From NCBI GenBank assembly GCA_013154175.1, contig JAADCZ010000049.1:1-33930 (forward strand): a stretch of DNA of 33,930 bases. Direction: 5' to 3'. Each line of letters opens with the position of its first letter. Position 1 is the stretch's first letter. The translations under genes and the position numbers were made by a program. This stretch comes from Thermodesulfobacteriota bacterium. Its GTDB lineage: Bacteria > Desulfobacterota > Dissulfuribacteria > Dissulfuribacterales > QOAL01. This document shows positions 8,203-15,853 of this stretch, piece after piece. The notes below the pieces were generated by a model. That model was not told where the DNA came from. It saw only the letters and a list, made by a program, of their open reading frames with translations, and searched no databases.

Positions 8203-9301
8203 GCAGGTTTAGTAATGCAGCCATGACACCGTTATGAAGCTCAATTCTGAACGATTTCATTCTGGCTCTACCTTCTTCTGTGTCAAAGGGAAAGGTCCTT
8301 GCGCACAGGAATATTACACAAAGTCTTCTGTCCAGGTCCATCCAGAAGGATGTTCCTGTGTAGCCAAGATGGCCAAGGCTGTTGGGAGAAAAGTGGCTTC
8401 CGCAAGTCGAGCCCTTGGGGCTTGGTCTGTCTAGGCCGAGGGCCCAGGGGATGTCTGGGGTTTGCGATCTGTATGTGAGGAATCTGGATAATGTGTCATG
8501 GGAGATGGGAAAGTCATGTTCTTTCTTAAAAAAGGCCTCGAGGATGCCACCCAGGAGGCCAATTAAATGAGAAAGAGAGGAAAAAAGCCCTGCATGGCCT
8601 GGAACACCCCCTATCTTCCAAGCATTCAGGTCATTTACACTTCCCCACGTAACCCTTTTCCTGTGTGGGCAAAAGCCTGTTGGTACAAACTGTTCCAGGT
8701 TTTCCAGGGTCCTTGGGGGACTTGTAATGGATGAAAGGCCAAGGGGGCCATAAATGTGGCGTGACGTAAGTTCCCACAATTCCATGCCAGAGACCATGGC
8801 CACGATCCTTCCAAGGAGGATGAAGCCAAGGTCGCTGTACAGGGATTTTTGCCCTGGTTTGTAGGCAAGGGGCTTTTCCAGGATGATTTTGCATGCAGCA
8901 TCATGGCCTGCCCCTTGGTGTGGGGATTTGTCCTTCAGGCTTACATAAATGGGAGTCCATGCCTCGAGGCCAGAGCTGTGGGTGAGGAGATGGGTAATGG
9001 TTATGGCCTTTTTGTCTTTGGGGCAAGAGGGGAAAAAGGAATCCAGGGTTTCATCCAGGGAGAGTTTTTTCTGGTCAACCAGATAGGCGCAGGCAAGGGC
9101 GGTGCATAGGGGTTTTGTAAGGGAGGCCAGATCGAACAGTGAATTGTCATCTACTTCCCTGCTCCATGGCGTAAAGGTATGGCGTCCGTAGTATCTTGAA
9201 AGTCTTTTGCCATCGGGAGTTATGATACCCAGGGCAGCACCTGGAAAAAGGCCCCTTGAGCGAGCATTTTGTATAATTTTATCAACTGTAGTAAGATCCA
9301 T
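8189..9301 (-). CDS. Serine hydrolase of the beta-lactamase / penicillin-binding-protein-like family
   Basis: From the ATG at 9301 the protein has 370 residues. The SxxK nucleophile motif is SLTK (in DLASLTKP), the second motif is YSD (a variant of YxN, in SLYSDLGFILLG), and GYTGTS near the C-terminus fits the third (K/H)TG-like element. These place it in the class C beta-lactamase/DD-peptidase/esterase family (Pfam Beta-lactamase type). There is no signal peptide, since it starts with polar residues, so it is probably cytoplasmic. A role in antibiotic resistance is therefore unlikely; peptidoglycan-fragment recycling or an esterase activity is more plausible, but this is inference. The ORF track starts two codons earlier at a TTG (9307). 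Neither start has a clear ribosome-binding site. It is divergent from the exported protein at 9332, with only ~30 bp between start codons. Confidence 0.85.
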   Translation of the reverse strand: MDLTTVDKIIQNARSRGLFPGAALGIITPDGKRLSRYYGRHTFTPWSREVDDNSLFDLASLTKPLCTALACAYLVDQKKLSLDETLDSFFPSCPKDKKAITITHLLTHSSGLEAWTPIYVSLKDKSPHQGAGHDAACKIILEKPLAYKPGQKSLYSDLGFILLGRIVAMVSGMELWELTSRHIYGPLGLSSITSPPRTLENLEQFVPTGFCPHRKRVTWGSVNDLNAWKIGGVPGHAGLFSSLSHLIGLLGGILEAFFKKEHDFPISHDTLSRFLTYRSQTPDIPWALGLDRPSPKGSTCGSHFSPNSLGHLGYTGTSFWMDLDRRLCVIFLCARTFPFDTEEGRARMKSFRIELHNGVMAALLNLPTSQ

Positions 9302-9331
9302 AATCAATCTTGTCTAAAAGGAGTATTCAGC

Positions 9332-9742
9332 ATGAATCATTATATCAGAAAGGGGCTTGCCCTTATGGTTTTATTGGCAACAATGGCTATGTTCCTTGTG
9401 CCCAAGGAGGCACAAGCCGTTCCTGCCCGTTACAGAGTGGGGCACGATCCTGTTGCCATGATGGTGGATGGGGTGGTTGCGCGCCCCCTGGGCCTGGCCT
9501 CCACAGTGATCGGTTCTGCATTCTTTTTGGTGACCTTACCCTTTACGATTCCTTCTCACAGTGTTGAGTCTGCAAAGAAACAGATGATAGACTACCCCGC
9601 ATGGTTCACCTTCAAAAGACCTTTAGGGGAGTTTGGCAGACGTTATGAAAGGCCGGTTATTCATAAGACAAACCAGGTGCTTACCTCCAACTCAACGGCC
9701 TCGAAGGAGCCAGACAATCCCCCTGTTGCAGAAAGTAAGTAG
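9332..9742 (+). CDS. Small exported protein of unknown function
   Basis: The protein has 136 residues from the ATG at 9332, which has AAAGGAG eight bases upstream. The track's earlier start at 9269 would add 21 codons overlapping the divergent gene and is not supported. It begins with a Sec signal peptide (basic start, hydrophobic core, cleavage likely after EAQA). The mature part contains a conserved-looking block: a D-x-V-x-RPLG segment, a hydrophobic region with STVIGSAFFLVTLPF, and a second RPLGEF element. This pattern recurs in uncharacterised periplasmic proteins of proteobacteria as I recall, but I cannot assign a function. The tail (TASKEPDNPPVAESK) is polar and probably disordered. 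A perfect TATAAT hexamer lies at 9272-9277, without a matching -35. tRNA-Sec follows 60 bp downstream on the same strand. Confidence 0.8.
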   Translation: MNHYIRKGLALMVLLATMAMFLVPKEAQAVPARYRVGHDPVAMMVDGVVARPLGLASTVIGSAFFLVTLPFTIPSHSVESAKKQMIDYPAWFTFKRPLGEFGRRYERPVIHKTNQVLTSNSTASKEPDNPPVAESK

Positions 9743-9802
9743 GCTTATCAGAGGGGTTCAAAAATCGTAATCATGTGTTATCTTTAATATGCTTCAGCTA
9801 GC

Positions 9803-9900
9803 GGAAGCGGAAAGGGCACTGGTGGCCCTCCCGGACTTCAAATCCGGTGTACGGGGTGAGAAGCCCCGTAGGTGGGTTCGATTCCCATGCGCTTCCGCCA
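9803..9900 (+). tRNA. selC: tRNA-Sec (selenocysteine, anticodon TCA), CCA encoded
   Basis: The 98-base gene has the hallmarks of bacterial selC. It starts GGAAGCGG and ends CGCTTCC-G-CCA, giving an extended acceptor stem of seven pairs plus an apparent G-G at the eighth. The anticodon stem CCGGA/TCCGG encloses loop CTTCAAA with anticodon TCA. A long variable arm has a seven-pair stem, TACGGGG/CCCCGTA. The T arm is GTGGG-TTCGATT-CCCAT. Charged with serine and converted to selenocysteine, it decodes UGA at SECIS elements with SelB. selA, selB and selD are not in the window, nor is any obvious selenoprotein gene. A -10-like TAATAT lies at 9785-9790, without a clear -35. Confidence 0.96.
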
Positions 9901-9907
9901 TTTCTTC

Positions 9908-11986
9908 TCATCGCCGTTCAAATATCACCACACTCCTTGGCCTTACCCTATAACGATATTCCACAGGTTTTTGCTCTTGTGGATCAATGATATCATCTGG
10001 AGGGATATTCGCTGTATCAACGGCAAGATGCCACCTTCCCCATGATATTTGGGGCAGTTCAACCTCAAAGGTTTCATCTTCGTGCATGTTTAGCACCACG
10101 TGAAAATCCTCTTCCCCTTCCCTTACGCCCGACATGGTAAAGCCTAGGAAGCGCGATTCTGGGTCGTGCCATTCGGGTTCATAGAGGCGTTTGCCATGCC
10201 ATGCAATGTCTGGAAAGTCTCGTCCAGGCAGCTTTTGTCCAGTCAGGAACTGTTTGCGCATTAGGCTGGGATGTCTCTTTCTAAAGGCAATCATCTTTTG
10301 GGTGAAACGCAACATGTCGTGGTGTCGTTCCAGCAAACGCCAGTCAAACCACGATATTTCATTGTCTTGGCACCATGCGTTGTTATTGCCCCTTTGGGTG
10401 CGTAGCACCTCGTCACCAAAGAGTATCATGGGCACCCCCACAGAAACCAGCAGGGTGGCCATGAAGTTTTTGGTCTGCCTGTGTCTTATGGCCAGAATTT
10501 TTTTGTCGTTTGTAGGCCCTTCTACGCCGTAATTACAGCTGTAATTGATATCTGATCCATCCCTGTTGTTTTCCCCATTTGCCTCATTGTGTTTTCGCTC
10601 ATAACTTACGAGGTCCATAAGGGTGAAACCGTCGTGGCAGGTGACAAAGTTGATGCTGTTGAAGGGGGCCCTGCCAGATGGACCATAGAGATCGCTGCTG
10701 CCGCTTATCCTCGTGGCCATTTCCCCAACCAGCCCCTTGTCGCCACGGATGAAGCGGCGCACCGTGTCCCTGTACATGCCATTCCACTCTTGCCACCTGT
10801 ATCCGGGAAAGCCGCCTACCTGGTAAAGGCCTCCGGCGTCCCATGCCTCGGCAATGAGGTGGACCTTGGATAGGGCCCTTGAGAATTCGAGGCTCCAGAT
10901 GACAGGGGCGTGATGCATTGGGTTTCCATCCTCACCCCTGGCAAGAACGCTTGCAAGGTCGAAGCGGAATCCATCGATGTGAAAGTATTTGACCCAATAT
11001 TCCAGACACTCGATTATGAAGAACATCACCTGGGGGTGATTGCAGTTGACTGTGTTGCCACAACCGGTGAAGTCCCTGTATTTTCGTCTGTCTGTAGGGT
11101 CTAAATGATAAAATTCCCTGTTGGACAGGCCCTTGAAATTGATAACAGGTCCATCTTCCCCACCTTCTGCTGTGTGGTTGAATACGACATCGAGAATCAC
11201 CCCGATCCCCGCCTTGTGAAGGGCCTTTATCATGTCTCGAAATTCGTTTATGCAAGCGGGATTCAATGGGTCCACGAGGTAGGCCGGATGTAGGGCAAAG
11301 AAACTGTGAGGGCTGTAGCCCCAGTAATTTGTAAGACCGAGTTTACGGGCCCCTTCTGGCACATCCTGCTGATCGAAGGCCATTATAGGCAGGAATTCGA
11401 TGTGGGTGATTCCAAGTTTTTTCAGGTATGGAATTTTGTCGACTATGGCGGAAAAGGTTCCGGGATGCAGGACCTGAGAGGATGGATGTCTCGTAAAGCC
11501 CCTGACGTGCATTTCGTAAATGATTGCCTCCTGGGGCGGGTATTCCGGCATCCTGACGCCTTCCCAGTCATAGTCGTCTATGCAAGTGGGCACTATGGCC
11601 CTGATTGGTTGGGCCAGCACGTTCCTTTTGGCCTCTTCCCGTTGCCAGAATCTGTCAAAAATGACCCGTGCCCACGGGTCGAGGAGTTGTCTGTTCTTGT
11701 TGAATCTAAAGCCTGAAACCCTGGTATCATCTGGCCCGTCTGCCTTCCATGTGTAGGCCATGCCAGGCTTTACGCCTTCAACGAAGATGTTCCAGAAGTA
11801 GAAGTCCCGGTTTTCCTGGGGGTCCAGGGTGATGGTATCTAGGGGGGAAAGTGCTTGGGGGGAGTCATAGATCAAAAGCTCCATGCTGGTGGCATGACGG
11901 GAAAATATGCAAAAATTTGCTCCACTGCCAGTACAAACAGCCCCTAAAGGATATCTTTTGCCCTTTCTGATGTTGAAATATGTCAT
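9908..11986 (-). CDS. glgX: Glycogen debranching enzyme (isoamylase-type, GH13)
   Basis: The protein has 692 residues, normal for GlgX. An N-terminal CBM48-like beta domain (about 10-130, GSGANFCIFSRHATSMELLIYD) is followed by the GH13 catalytic barrel. The four GH13 regions are visible: DVVFNHT (I), GFRFDLAS with the Asp nucleophile (II), IAEAWD with the Glu acid/base (III) and VTCHDG (IV). A C-terminal beta domain closes the protein. It hydrolyses alpha-1,6 branches of glycogen or phosphorylase limit dextrin in the cytoplasm. The ATG at 11986 has AGGAG five bases upstream. It stands apart from other glycogen genes; none is visible nearby. Its 3' end lies 7 bp from the convergent tRNA-Sec gene. 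Confidence 0.95.
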   Translation of the reverse strand: MTYFNIRKGKRYPLGAVCTGSGANFCIFSRHATSMELLIYDSPQALSPLDTITLDPQENRDFYFWNIFVEGVKPGMAYTWKADGPDDTRVSGFRFNKNRQLLDPWARVIFDRFWQREEAKRNVLAQPIRAIVPTCIDDYDWEGVRMPEYPPQEAIIYEMHVRGFTRHPSSQVLHPGTFSAIVDKIPYLKKLGITHIEFLPIMAFDQQDVPEGARKLGLTNYWGYSPHSFFALHPAYLVDPLNPACINEFRDMIKALHKAGIGVILDVVFNHTAEGGEDGPVINFKGLSNREFYHLDPTDRRKYRDFTGCGNTVNCNHPQVMFFIIECLEYWVKYFHIDGFRFDLASVLARGEDGNPMHHAPVIWSLEFSRALSKVHLIAEAWDAGGLYQVGGFPGYRWQEWNGMYRDTVRRFIRGDKGLVGEMATRISGSSDLYGPSGRAPFNSINFVTCHDGFTLMDLVSYERKHNEANGENNRDGSDINYSCNYGVEGPTNDKKILAIRHRQTKNFMATLLVSVGVPMILFGDEVLRTQRGNNNAWCQDNEISWFDWRLLERHHDMLRFTQKMIAFRKRHPSLMRKQFLTGQKLPGRDFPDIAWHGKRLYEPEWHDPESRFLGFTMSGVREGEEDFHVVLNMHEDETFEVELPQISWGRWHLAVDTANIPPDDIIDPQEQKPVEYRYRVRPRSVVIFERR

Positions 11987-12088
11987 TTTTCTCCTGGCAA
12001 AGTCTTAGTGTGCAGGAGCGCGACGTCCTGAAAAAAATTTGCCGTAGTGGTTCTCTATTTAAAAGAATGAATGGGTAACGACCAGTAC

Positions 12089-12436
12089 CTAGAGCAAAAT
12101 ATTAAGGGCATGATAAACAAGTAGGCAAACATAGACAACAACTATAACGCCCATTGCCCTTATGGCTACTGGGTGTCTGTAGAACACAGACAGGACGCAA
12201 ATACCCGGGAATGTCAGGGCGGTTTTCACGAGCAGGGCCTTTTCATATTCAAAATTGTGAAAATAGGGCGCCAAAACAGGGTTAAGCTCTAGGCCACCAT
12301 GACAAATTTGAAAGGTTGTAAGGAAATAATCTGCAAATGAAGCAGTCCATATGAACAAAATTGCAAAGGCTGCAGAGGCAGGAATGTCTGAACAAAAGAT
12401 ATTTTTTATCCTCGAGGCCGAAACATGACTGGACAT
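12089..12436 (-). CDS. Small multi-pass membrane protein (DUF5658-like)
   Basis: The protein has 115 residues with about three hydrophobic segments (residues ~18-42, 66-84 and 90-112). Between the first two lies a short loop with HGGLELNPVLAPYF. A transmembrane Asp in ASFADYFLT followed by the E-x-NP loop is the pattern I associate with the DUF5658 family, whose function is unknown. An AGGAG eight bases before the ATG at 12436 supports the start. It is transcribed divergently from the sigma-54-promoted small gene at 12750 and sits 102 bp upstream of glgX on the same strand. No enzymatic residues are evident. Confidence 0.75.
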   Translation of the reverse strand: MSSHVSASRIKNIFCSDIPASAAFAILFIWTASFADYFLTTFQICHGGLELNPVLAPYFHNFEYEKALLVKTALTFPGICVLSVFYRHPVAIRAMGVIVVVYVCLLVYHALNILL

Positions 12437-12749
12437 GAAATCTTCTCCTCCCTGAGAAAATAGGCCCTTGGTATGAAATATTTTTCCCCTTTCTCCCGTT
12501 AGGAACAGTATAGCCCCAATGAATAAGGCTTAAAAGGGTTAATTTCAAATTCTACTTTACCCTAAGAGGCAAGGTTCCCTGGTTTTGGGCTTGAGTGGAA
12601 AGATTTTTCACACCATGGGAAATTTTTTTCACTTGGAGGATGCAAAAACCAGGCATTTTTCTTGCACATCACAAATATTAATTTTTACGTAACTGTCGAG
12701 TTTTGTAGTTAAAAGAGCGAAACACTTAGTAAATTTTTGGAGAGCTGAA
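12437..12749. other. Divergent intergenic region with direct repeats upstream of a sigma-54-type promoter
   Basis: This 313-bp region has no open frame worth calling. Besides the sigma-54-type element at 12651-12666, it has two similar copies of a 14-base sequence, GAAAGATTTTTCAC and GAAATTTTTTTCAC (about 12599-12631), spaced about one to two helical turns apart and just upstream of the promoter. These could be activator-binding sites. That assignment is inference. Confidence 0.45.
12651..12666 (+). promoter_or_regulatory. Probable sigma-54 (-24/-12) promoter
   Basis: The sequence AGGCATTTTTCTTGCA has the -24 GG (12652-12653) and -12 GC (12664-12665) separated by exactly 10 bases, as sigma-54 requires. 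It matches TGGCA and TTGCA in 9 of 10 positions and has a T-rich spacer. Transcription would start near 12677, giving a ~73-base leader to the ATG at 12750. An NtrC-type activator is encoded at the window's left edge. Confidence 0.65.
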
Positions 12750-12968
12750 ATGGAACGACTAGAGAGTGCATGCAAAACCATACAATTTAGAAGAACAAGG
12801 CGTTTGATAGCCCCTACAGCATCGGATCTTTCCTTTGATTTTACTTTGAGCCAGGAATCAATCTGTCACACGTGCGATCACAGTCAGGCTTGCCGCCTCG
12901 CTGGCCTGTTAAACGTACCAGTGACGCAATGTCGATATTACAAGAGGCCAGCCATAATGGCCAATTGA
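12750..12968 (+). CDS. Small cysteine-rich protein of unknown function
   Basis: The protein has 72 residues. The N-terminal half is basic (RRTRRL). The C-terminal half carries a compact cysteine cluster, CHTCDHSQAC, followed 13 residues later by QCRYYKRP. The spacing C-x2-C-x5-C-x12-C suggests a zinc or iron-sulfur knuckle. Similar short proteins with a C-x2-C-x5-C-xn-C pattern occur in sulfate-reducing deltaproteobacteria as I recall, but I know no function. GGAGAG six bases before the ATG is a good ribosome-binding site. The gene stands alone behind a probable sigma-54 promoter and converges on ssb, so it may be a regulated, stress- or nutrient-linked product. It could also act as a small regulator. 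Confidence 0.75.
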   Translation: MERLESACKTIQFRRTRRLIAPTASDLSFDFTLSQESICHTCDHSQACRLAGLLNVPVTQCRYYKRPAIMAN

Positions 12969-12975
12969 ACCAAGG

Positions 12976-12994
12976 GCCCTTTATTTAAAAGGGC
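12976..12994. terminator. Hairpin between convergent genes (weak terminator candidate)
   Basis: GCCCTTT-ATTTA-AAAGGGC forms a perfect 7-bp stem. It lies 7 bp after the small Cys-rich gene and overlaps the ssb stop codon. No T-run follows on either strand, so intrinsic termination would be inefficient. Confidence 0.35.
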
Positions 12995-13389
12995 ACATCG
13001 TCTTCAATGGGTGGGGCAGGTGGTTCCAGCTCGGTGGTGCCACCGCCTTCGGCTCCACCTCTTGAATCAAGTATCTGGATATCCCGGGCAATGATCTCGG
13101 TTGTCCAGCGCTTGTTGCCATCCCTATCTTCCCAGGATCTCGTTCTCAACCGCCCTTCTACATAGACCAGCCTGCCCTTGCCTAGATATTCGCTGCATAT
13201 CTCGGCAAGCCTTCTCCATGCAACAACCCTGTGCCACTCTGTCTCGCTCTCCCACTGATCTCCCCTCTTTACTGGCGAATCTGTGGCCAGGCTGAAATTG
13301 GCTACAGGAGTTCCGTCCTGGGTGTATCTGATTTCTGGGTCACTCCCTAGCCTGCCAATGAGCATTACCTTGTTTAATCCTCTTGCCAT
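12985..13389 (-). CDS. ssb: Single-stranded DNA-binding protein
   Basis: The protein has 134 residues. The OB fold covers about residues 1-108, with the typical start ([19 protein letters not shown]), the ssDNA-contacting aromatic stretch (WHRVVAW) and [10 protein letters not shown] short linker rich in Gly and Pro ends in the acidic tip DDVPF, which recruits partner repair and replication proteins. Overall it is shorter than the ~178-residue E. coli protein because the linker is brief. AGAGGAG eight bases upstream of the ATG supports the start. It is the last gene of the carA-carB-purF-kdsD-ssb run, 23 bp after kdsD. Confidence 0.97.
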   Translation of the reverse strand: MARGLNKVMLIGRLGSDPEIRYTQDGTPVANFSLATDSPVKRGDQWESETEWHRVVAWRRLAEICSEYLGKGRLVYVEGRLRTRSWEDRDGNKRWTTEIIARDIQILDSRGGAEGGGTTELEPPAPPIEDDVPF

Positions 13390-13412
13390 CTTCTTCTCCT
13401 CTGTCTCTGGTT

Positions 13413-14390
13413 CTAAACGATAAACTTGAACTGACCTTTTCCCAAGAGGTCATGGAGGTGGACGATTCCTGCCAGTTGCCCATTTGGGCCAACCACGGGC
13501 AAAACGGTGATAAGGTGGGTCTCCATTAGTGCCAGTGCGTCTGCAGCGAGGGCCTCTGGCATAACGGTCTTGGGATTTTTCGTCATGATTTCCTCCACCT
13601 TCTTTTTAGCAAACCCTTCACCAAATTTCACCATTGCCCTTCTGAGGTCTCCATCTGTTACGATTCCAACCAGGGAGTTGGCCTCATCGAGAACCACCGC
13701 AGCCCCAAGGCCCTTGGCATCTATCACCTTTATGACCTCATCCATGAGCTGGCCCTTGTAGACTGTTGGTATGTCCTTGCCCGTTAGCATTACCTGGCTT
13801 ACAGAAACCTTGAGCCTTTCCCCAAGGGTGCCAGAGGGATGATTGCGTCTGAAGTCCTTTTCGCTAAATCTCCTAAGCTTGAGTAGCACCACGGCAATGG
13901 CATCTCCAACCGCAAGACACGCGGTGGTGCTGGCTGTGGGGGCAAGGCCAAGGGCGCATGCCTCTCTTTCCACGCCGGTGTCGATTACGCAATCTGCATG
14001 TCTTCCAAGGGTGGATTTGGGTCTGCCAGTTAGAGCAATGACGGGAATATTTCTCTCCTTGAAGGCGGGAAGAAGGGCATTTACCTCCTGGGTCTCCCCA
14101 CTGTTGGAGATGGCGATGACCACATCCCCCCCCACAACCATGCCAAGATCCCCATGGAGTGCCTCTACAGGGTGGAGGAAAATGGATGGCGTGCCTGTGC
14201 TCGCCAGGGTTGCGGCAATCTTTCTTCCAACGAGCCCTGACTTTCCGATTCCGGTTATGACCACCCTGCCCTTTGAGTCAAGGATGAGCCTGACAGCCCG
14301 TTCAAACTCCGTATCGAGTCTGTCGCGAACCCTTTTGAGGCCCTCTATCTCTATCTGAATGGCCTCTTTTCCTTCTCGGATGATTTCCAA
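13413..14390 (-). CDS. kdsD: Arabinose-5-phosphate isomerase (KdsD/KpsF/GutQ type), SIS plus two CBS domains
   Basis: An SIS sugar-isomerase domain ([20 protein letters not shown], then ISNSGET and the active-site-region segment [14 protein letters not shown]) is followed by two CBS repeats (from [10 protein letters not shown] and from VEEIMTKNP). The enzyme converts ribulose 5-phosphate to arabinose 5-phosphate, the first step towards Kdo for lipopolysaccharide. The track start (ATG 14459) would overlap purF by 62 bp. The TTG at 14390 lies just after the purF stop, has AAGGA upstream and gives 325 residues, close to the ~328 of E. coli KdsD; a TTG at 14411 is also possible. It sits directly behind purF and before ssb. 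A capsule-specific KpsF role is less likely, since no capsule genes are present. Confidence 0.9.
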   Translation of the reverse strand: MEIIREGKEAIQIEIEGLKRVRDRLDTEFERAVRLILDSKGRVVITGIGKSGLVGRKIAATLASTGTPSIFLHPVEALHGDLGMVVGGDVVIAISNSGETQEVNALLPAFKERNIPVIALTGRPKSTLGRHADCVIDTGVEREACALGLAPTASTTACLAVGDAIAVVLLKLRRFSEKDFRRNHPSGTLGERLKVSVSQVMLTGKDIPTVYKGQLMDEVIKVIDAKGLGAAVVLDEANSLVGIVTDGDLRRAMVKFGEGFAKKKVEEIMTKNPKTVMPEALAADALALMETHLITVLPVVGPNGQLAGIVHLHDLLGKGQFKFIV

Positions 14391-14397
14391 GGAGTCG

Positions 14398-15849
14398 CTA
14401 TTCCTTTTCAAGGCTGAATTTACCCACGTTGAAATCGATATCGGTGGGGTACTCGCCATTGAAGCAAGCCAGACAGAATCTGTCTTGCATACCTCCAGCC
14501 GCCTCTATCATGGAGTCCAGGTTTAGATAGTGTAGATAGTCCAGCCCAAGATAGTCTCTTATCTCCTCCACGCTCTTTTGCGAAGCAATGAGCTCGTTTT
14601 TGGTAGGAAAGTCAATTCCATAAAAGCACGGGAATCTGGTTGGGGGGCAACTGACCAGCATGGAGATCTCCTTTGCCCCTGCCTCACGGATGGCCTTGAC
14701 CCTCGTTCGGCTGGTCGTACCCCGGATTATGGAATCTTCCATAATGACCACCCGTTTGCCCCTTATGGTTTCCTTTACGGGGTTGAGCTTGATCCTTACC
14801 CCGAAGTCTCGCATTGCCTGACTTGGCTGGATGAATGTTCTGCCAACATAATGGTTTCTGATTACAGCAAGTTCCAGGGGCATATTGGCAGCCTGGGCAT
14901 AGCCTACGGCAGCATAGTTGCCAGAGTCTGGAAAGGGCATGACAAAATCTGCATCCATGCTGGTTTCCTTGGCAAGGGCCGCCCCCAGGGCCTTTCTGAA
15001 GCTGTAGACGTTCTTGCCAAAAATGTTGCTGTCTGGGCGGGCAAAATATATGAATTCAAAGATGCAATTGGCCCTTCTCTCTGCCTGAATGCCAACGAAT
15101 GAATGAAGGCCATTATCATCTATGATTACTATTTCGCCCCTTTCGACATCTCTTATGTATTCTGCCTGAATGAGATCCAGGGCGCACGTCTCGGATGCCA
15201 GCACGTAGGCGCCATTGTCCAAACGGCCAATGCAAAGGGGCCTGAAACCCAGTGGGTCACGAAACCCGATAAGGGCGTTCTCGGTTAGCATAAGCACGCT
15301 GTAGGCGCCCTTTATGGTCTTCATTGCATGGCAAATGGCCTCTCTGATGCCCTTTTTCCATGCCTTGGCCAGGAGGTGAACTATCACCTCGCTGTCCATG
15401 GTGGTTTGAAATATGGAACCCGTGCCCTCCAGTTCCTCCCTGATCTTCTGGGCATTGACCAAGTTGCCATTGTGGGCCACTGCAAGGGCGCAGCCTGCAT
15501 GGTTGACACAAAATGGCTGGGCGTTTTGGAGCACAGAGGAACCTGTGGTGGAATATCGGACATGGCCAATGGCAAGGTGCCCCTTCAGCTCCTTGAGCTT
15601 GTTCTCTTGAAAGACCTCGCTGACCAGGCCCATTGCCTTGTATTCAGTCACATTCTTTCCATCGGAGGCCACGATGCCAGCACTTTCCTGGCCCCTGTGC
15701 TGAAGGGCATAAAGGCCGAAATATGTCAGTTTGGCAGCATCTTCGGTTCCATATATGCCAAAGATGCCGCACTCTTCTTTTGGTCCTGTTTGGTAACGTC
15801 TATGTTTCCAGAAGTCGTTGAAGTTGATGTGATAGTCTGAAGGGTTCAT
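14398..15849 (-). CDS. purF: Amidophosphoribosyltransferase (glutamine PRPP amidotransferase)
   Basis: The protein has 483 residues. After a propeptide of about 26 residues the catalytic Cys appears in EECGIFGIYG, so self-cleavage should expose it as the N-terminal nucleophile of the glutaminase domain. QHRGQESAG is typical of this domain. The phosphoribosyltransferase domain has the PRPP loop VVIMEDSIIRGTTSR. Cys residues in SCPPTRFPCFYG and the C-terminal CLACFNGEYPT match the [4Fe-4S] ligands of the Bacillus-type enzyme. The reaction is the first committed step of purine synthesis, giving 5-phosphoribosylamine. The ATG at 15849 lies 4 bases after the carB stop, with AGGA inside the end of carB, so the two are very likely co-transcribed. 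Confidence 0.97.
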   Translation of the reverse strand: MNPSDYHINFNDFWKHRRYQTGPKEECGIFGIYGTEDAAKLTYFGLYALQHRGQESAGIVASDGKNVTEYKAMGLVSEVFQENKLKELKGHLAIGHVRYSTTGSSVLQNAQPFCVNHAGCALAVAHNGNLVNAQKIREELEGTGSIFQTTMDSEVIVHLLAKAWKKGIREAICHAMKTIKGAYSVLMLTENALIGFRDPLGFRPLCIGRLDNGAYVLASETCALDLIQAEYIRDVERGEIVIIDDNGLHSFVGIQAERRANCIFEFIYFARPDSNIFGKNVYSFRKALGAALAKETSMDADFVMPFPDSGNYAAVGYAQAANMPLELAVIRNHYVGRTFIQPSQAMRDFGVRIKLNPVKETIRGKRVVIMEDSIIRGTTSRTRVKAIREAGAKEISMLVSCPPTRFPCFYGIDFPTKNELIASQKSVEEIRDYLGLDYLHYLNLDSMIEAAGGMQDRFCLACFNGEYPTDIDFNVGKFSLEKE

Positions 15850-15853
15850 GGTC

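Noticed and set aside
9803-9900. tRNA-Sec as an integration (attB) site
   Set aside because: I saw no integrase gene and no repeated copy of the tRNA 3' end in the window.
14391-14459. N-terminal extension of KdsD from ATG 14459
   Set aside because: It overlaps purF by 62 bp and exceeds the family length; the TTG at 14390 gives 325 residues.
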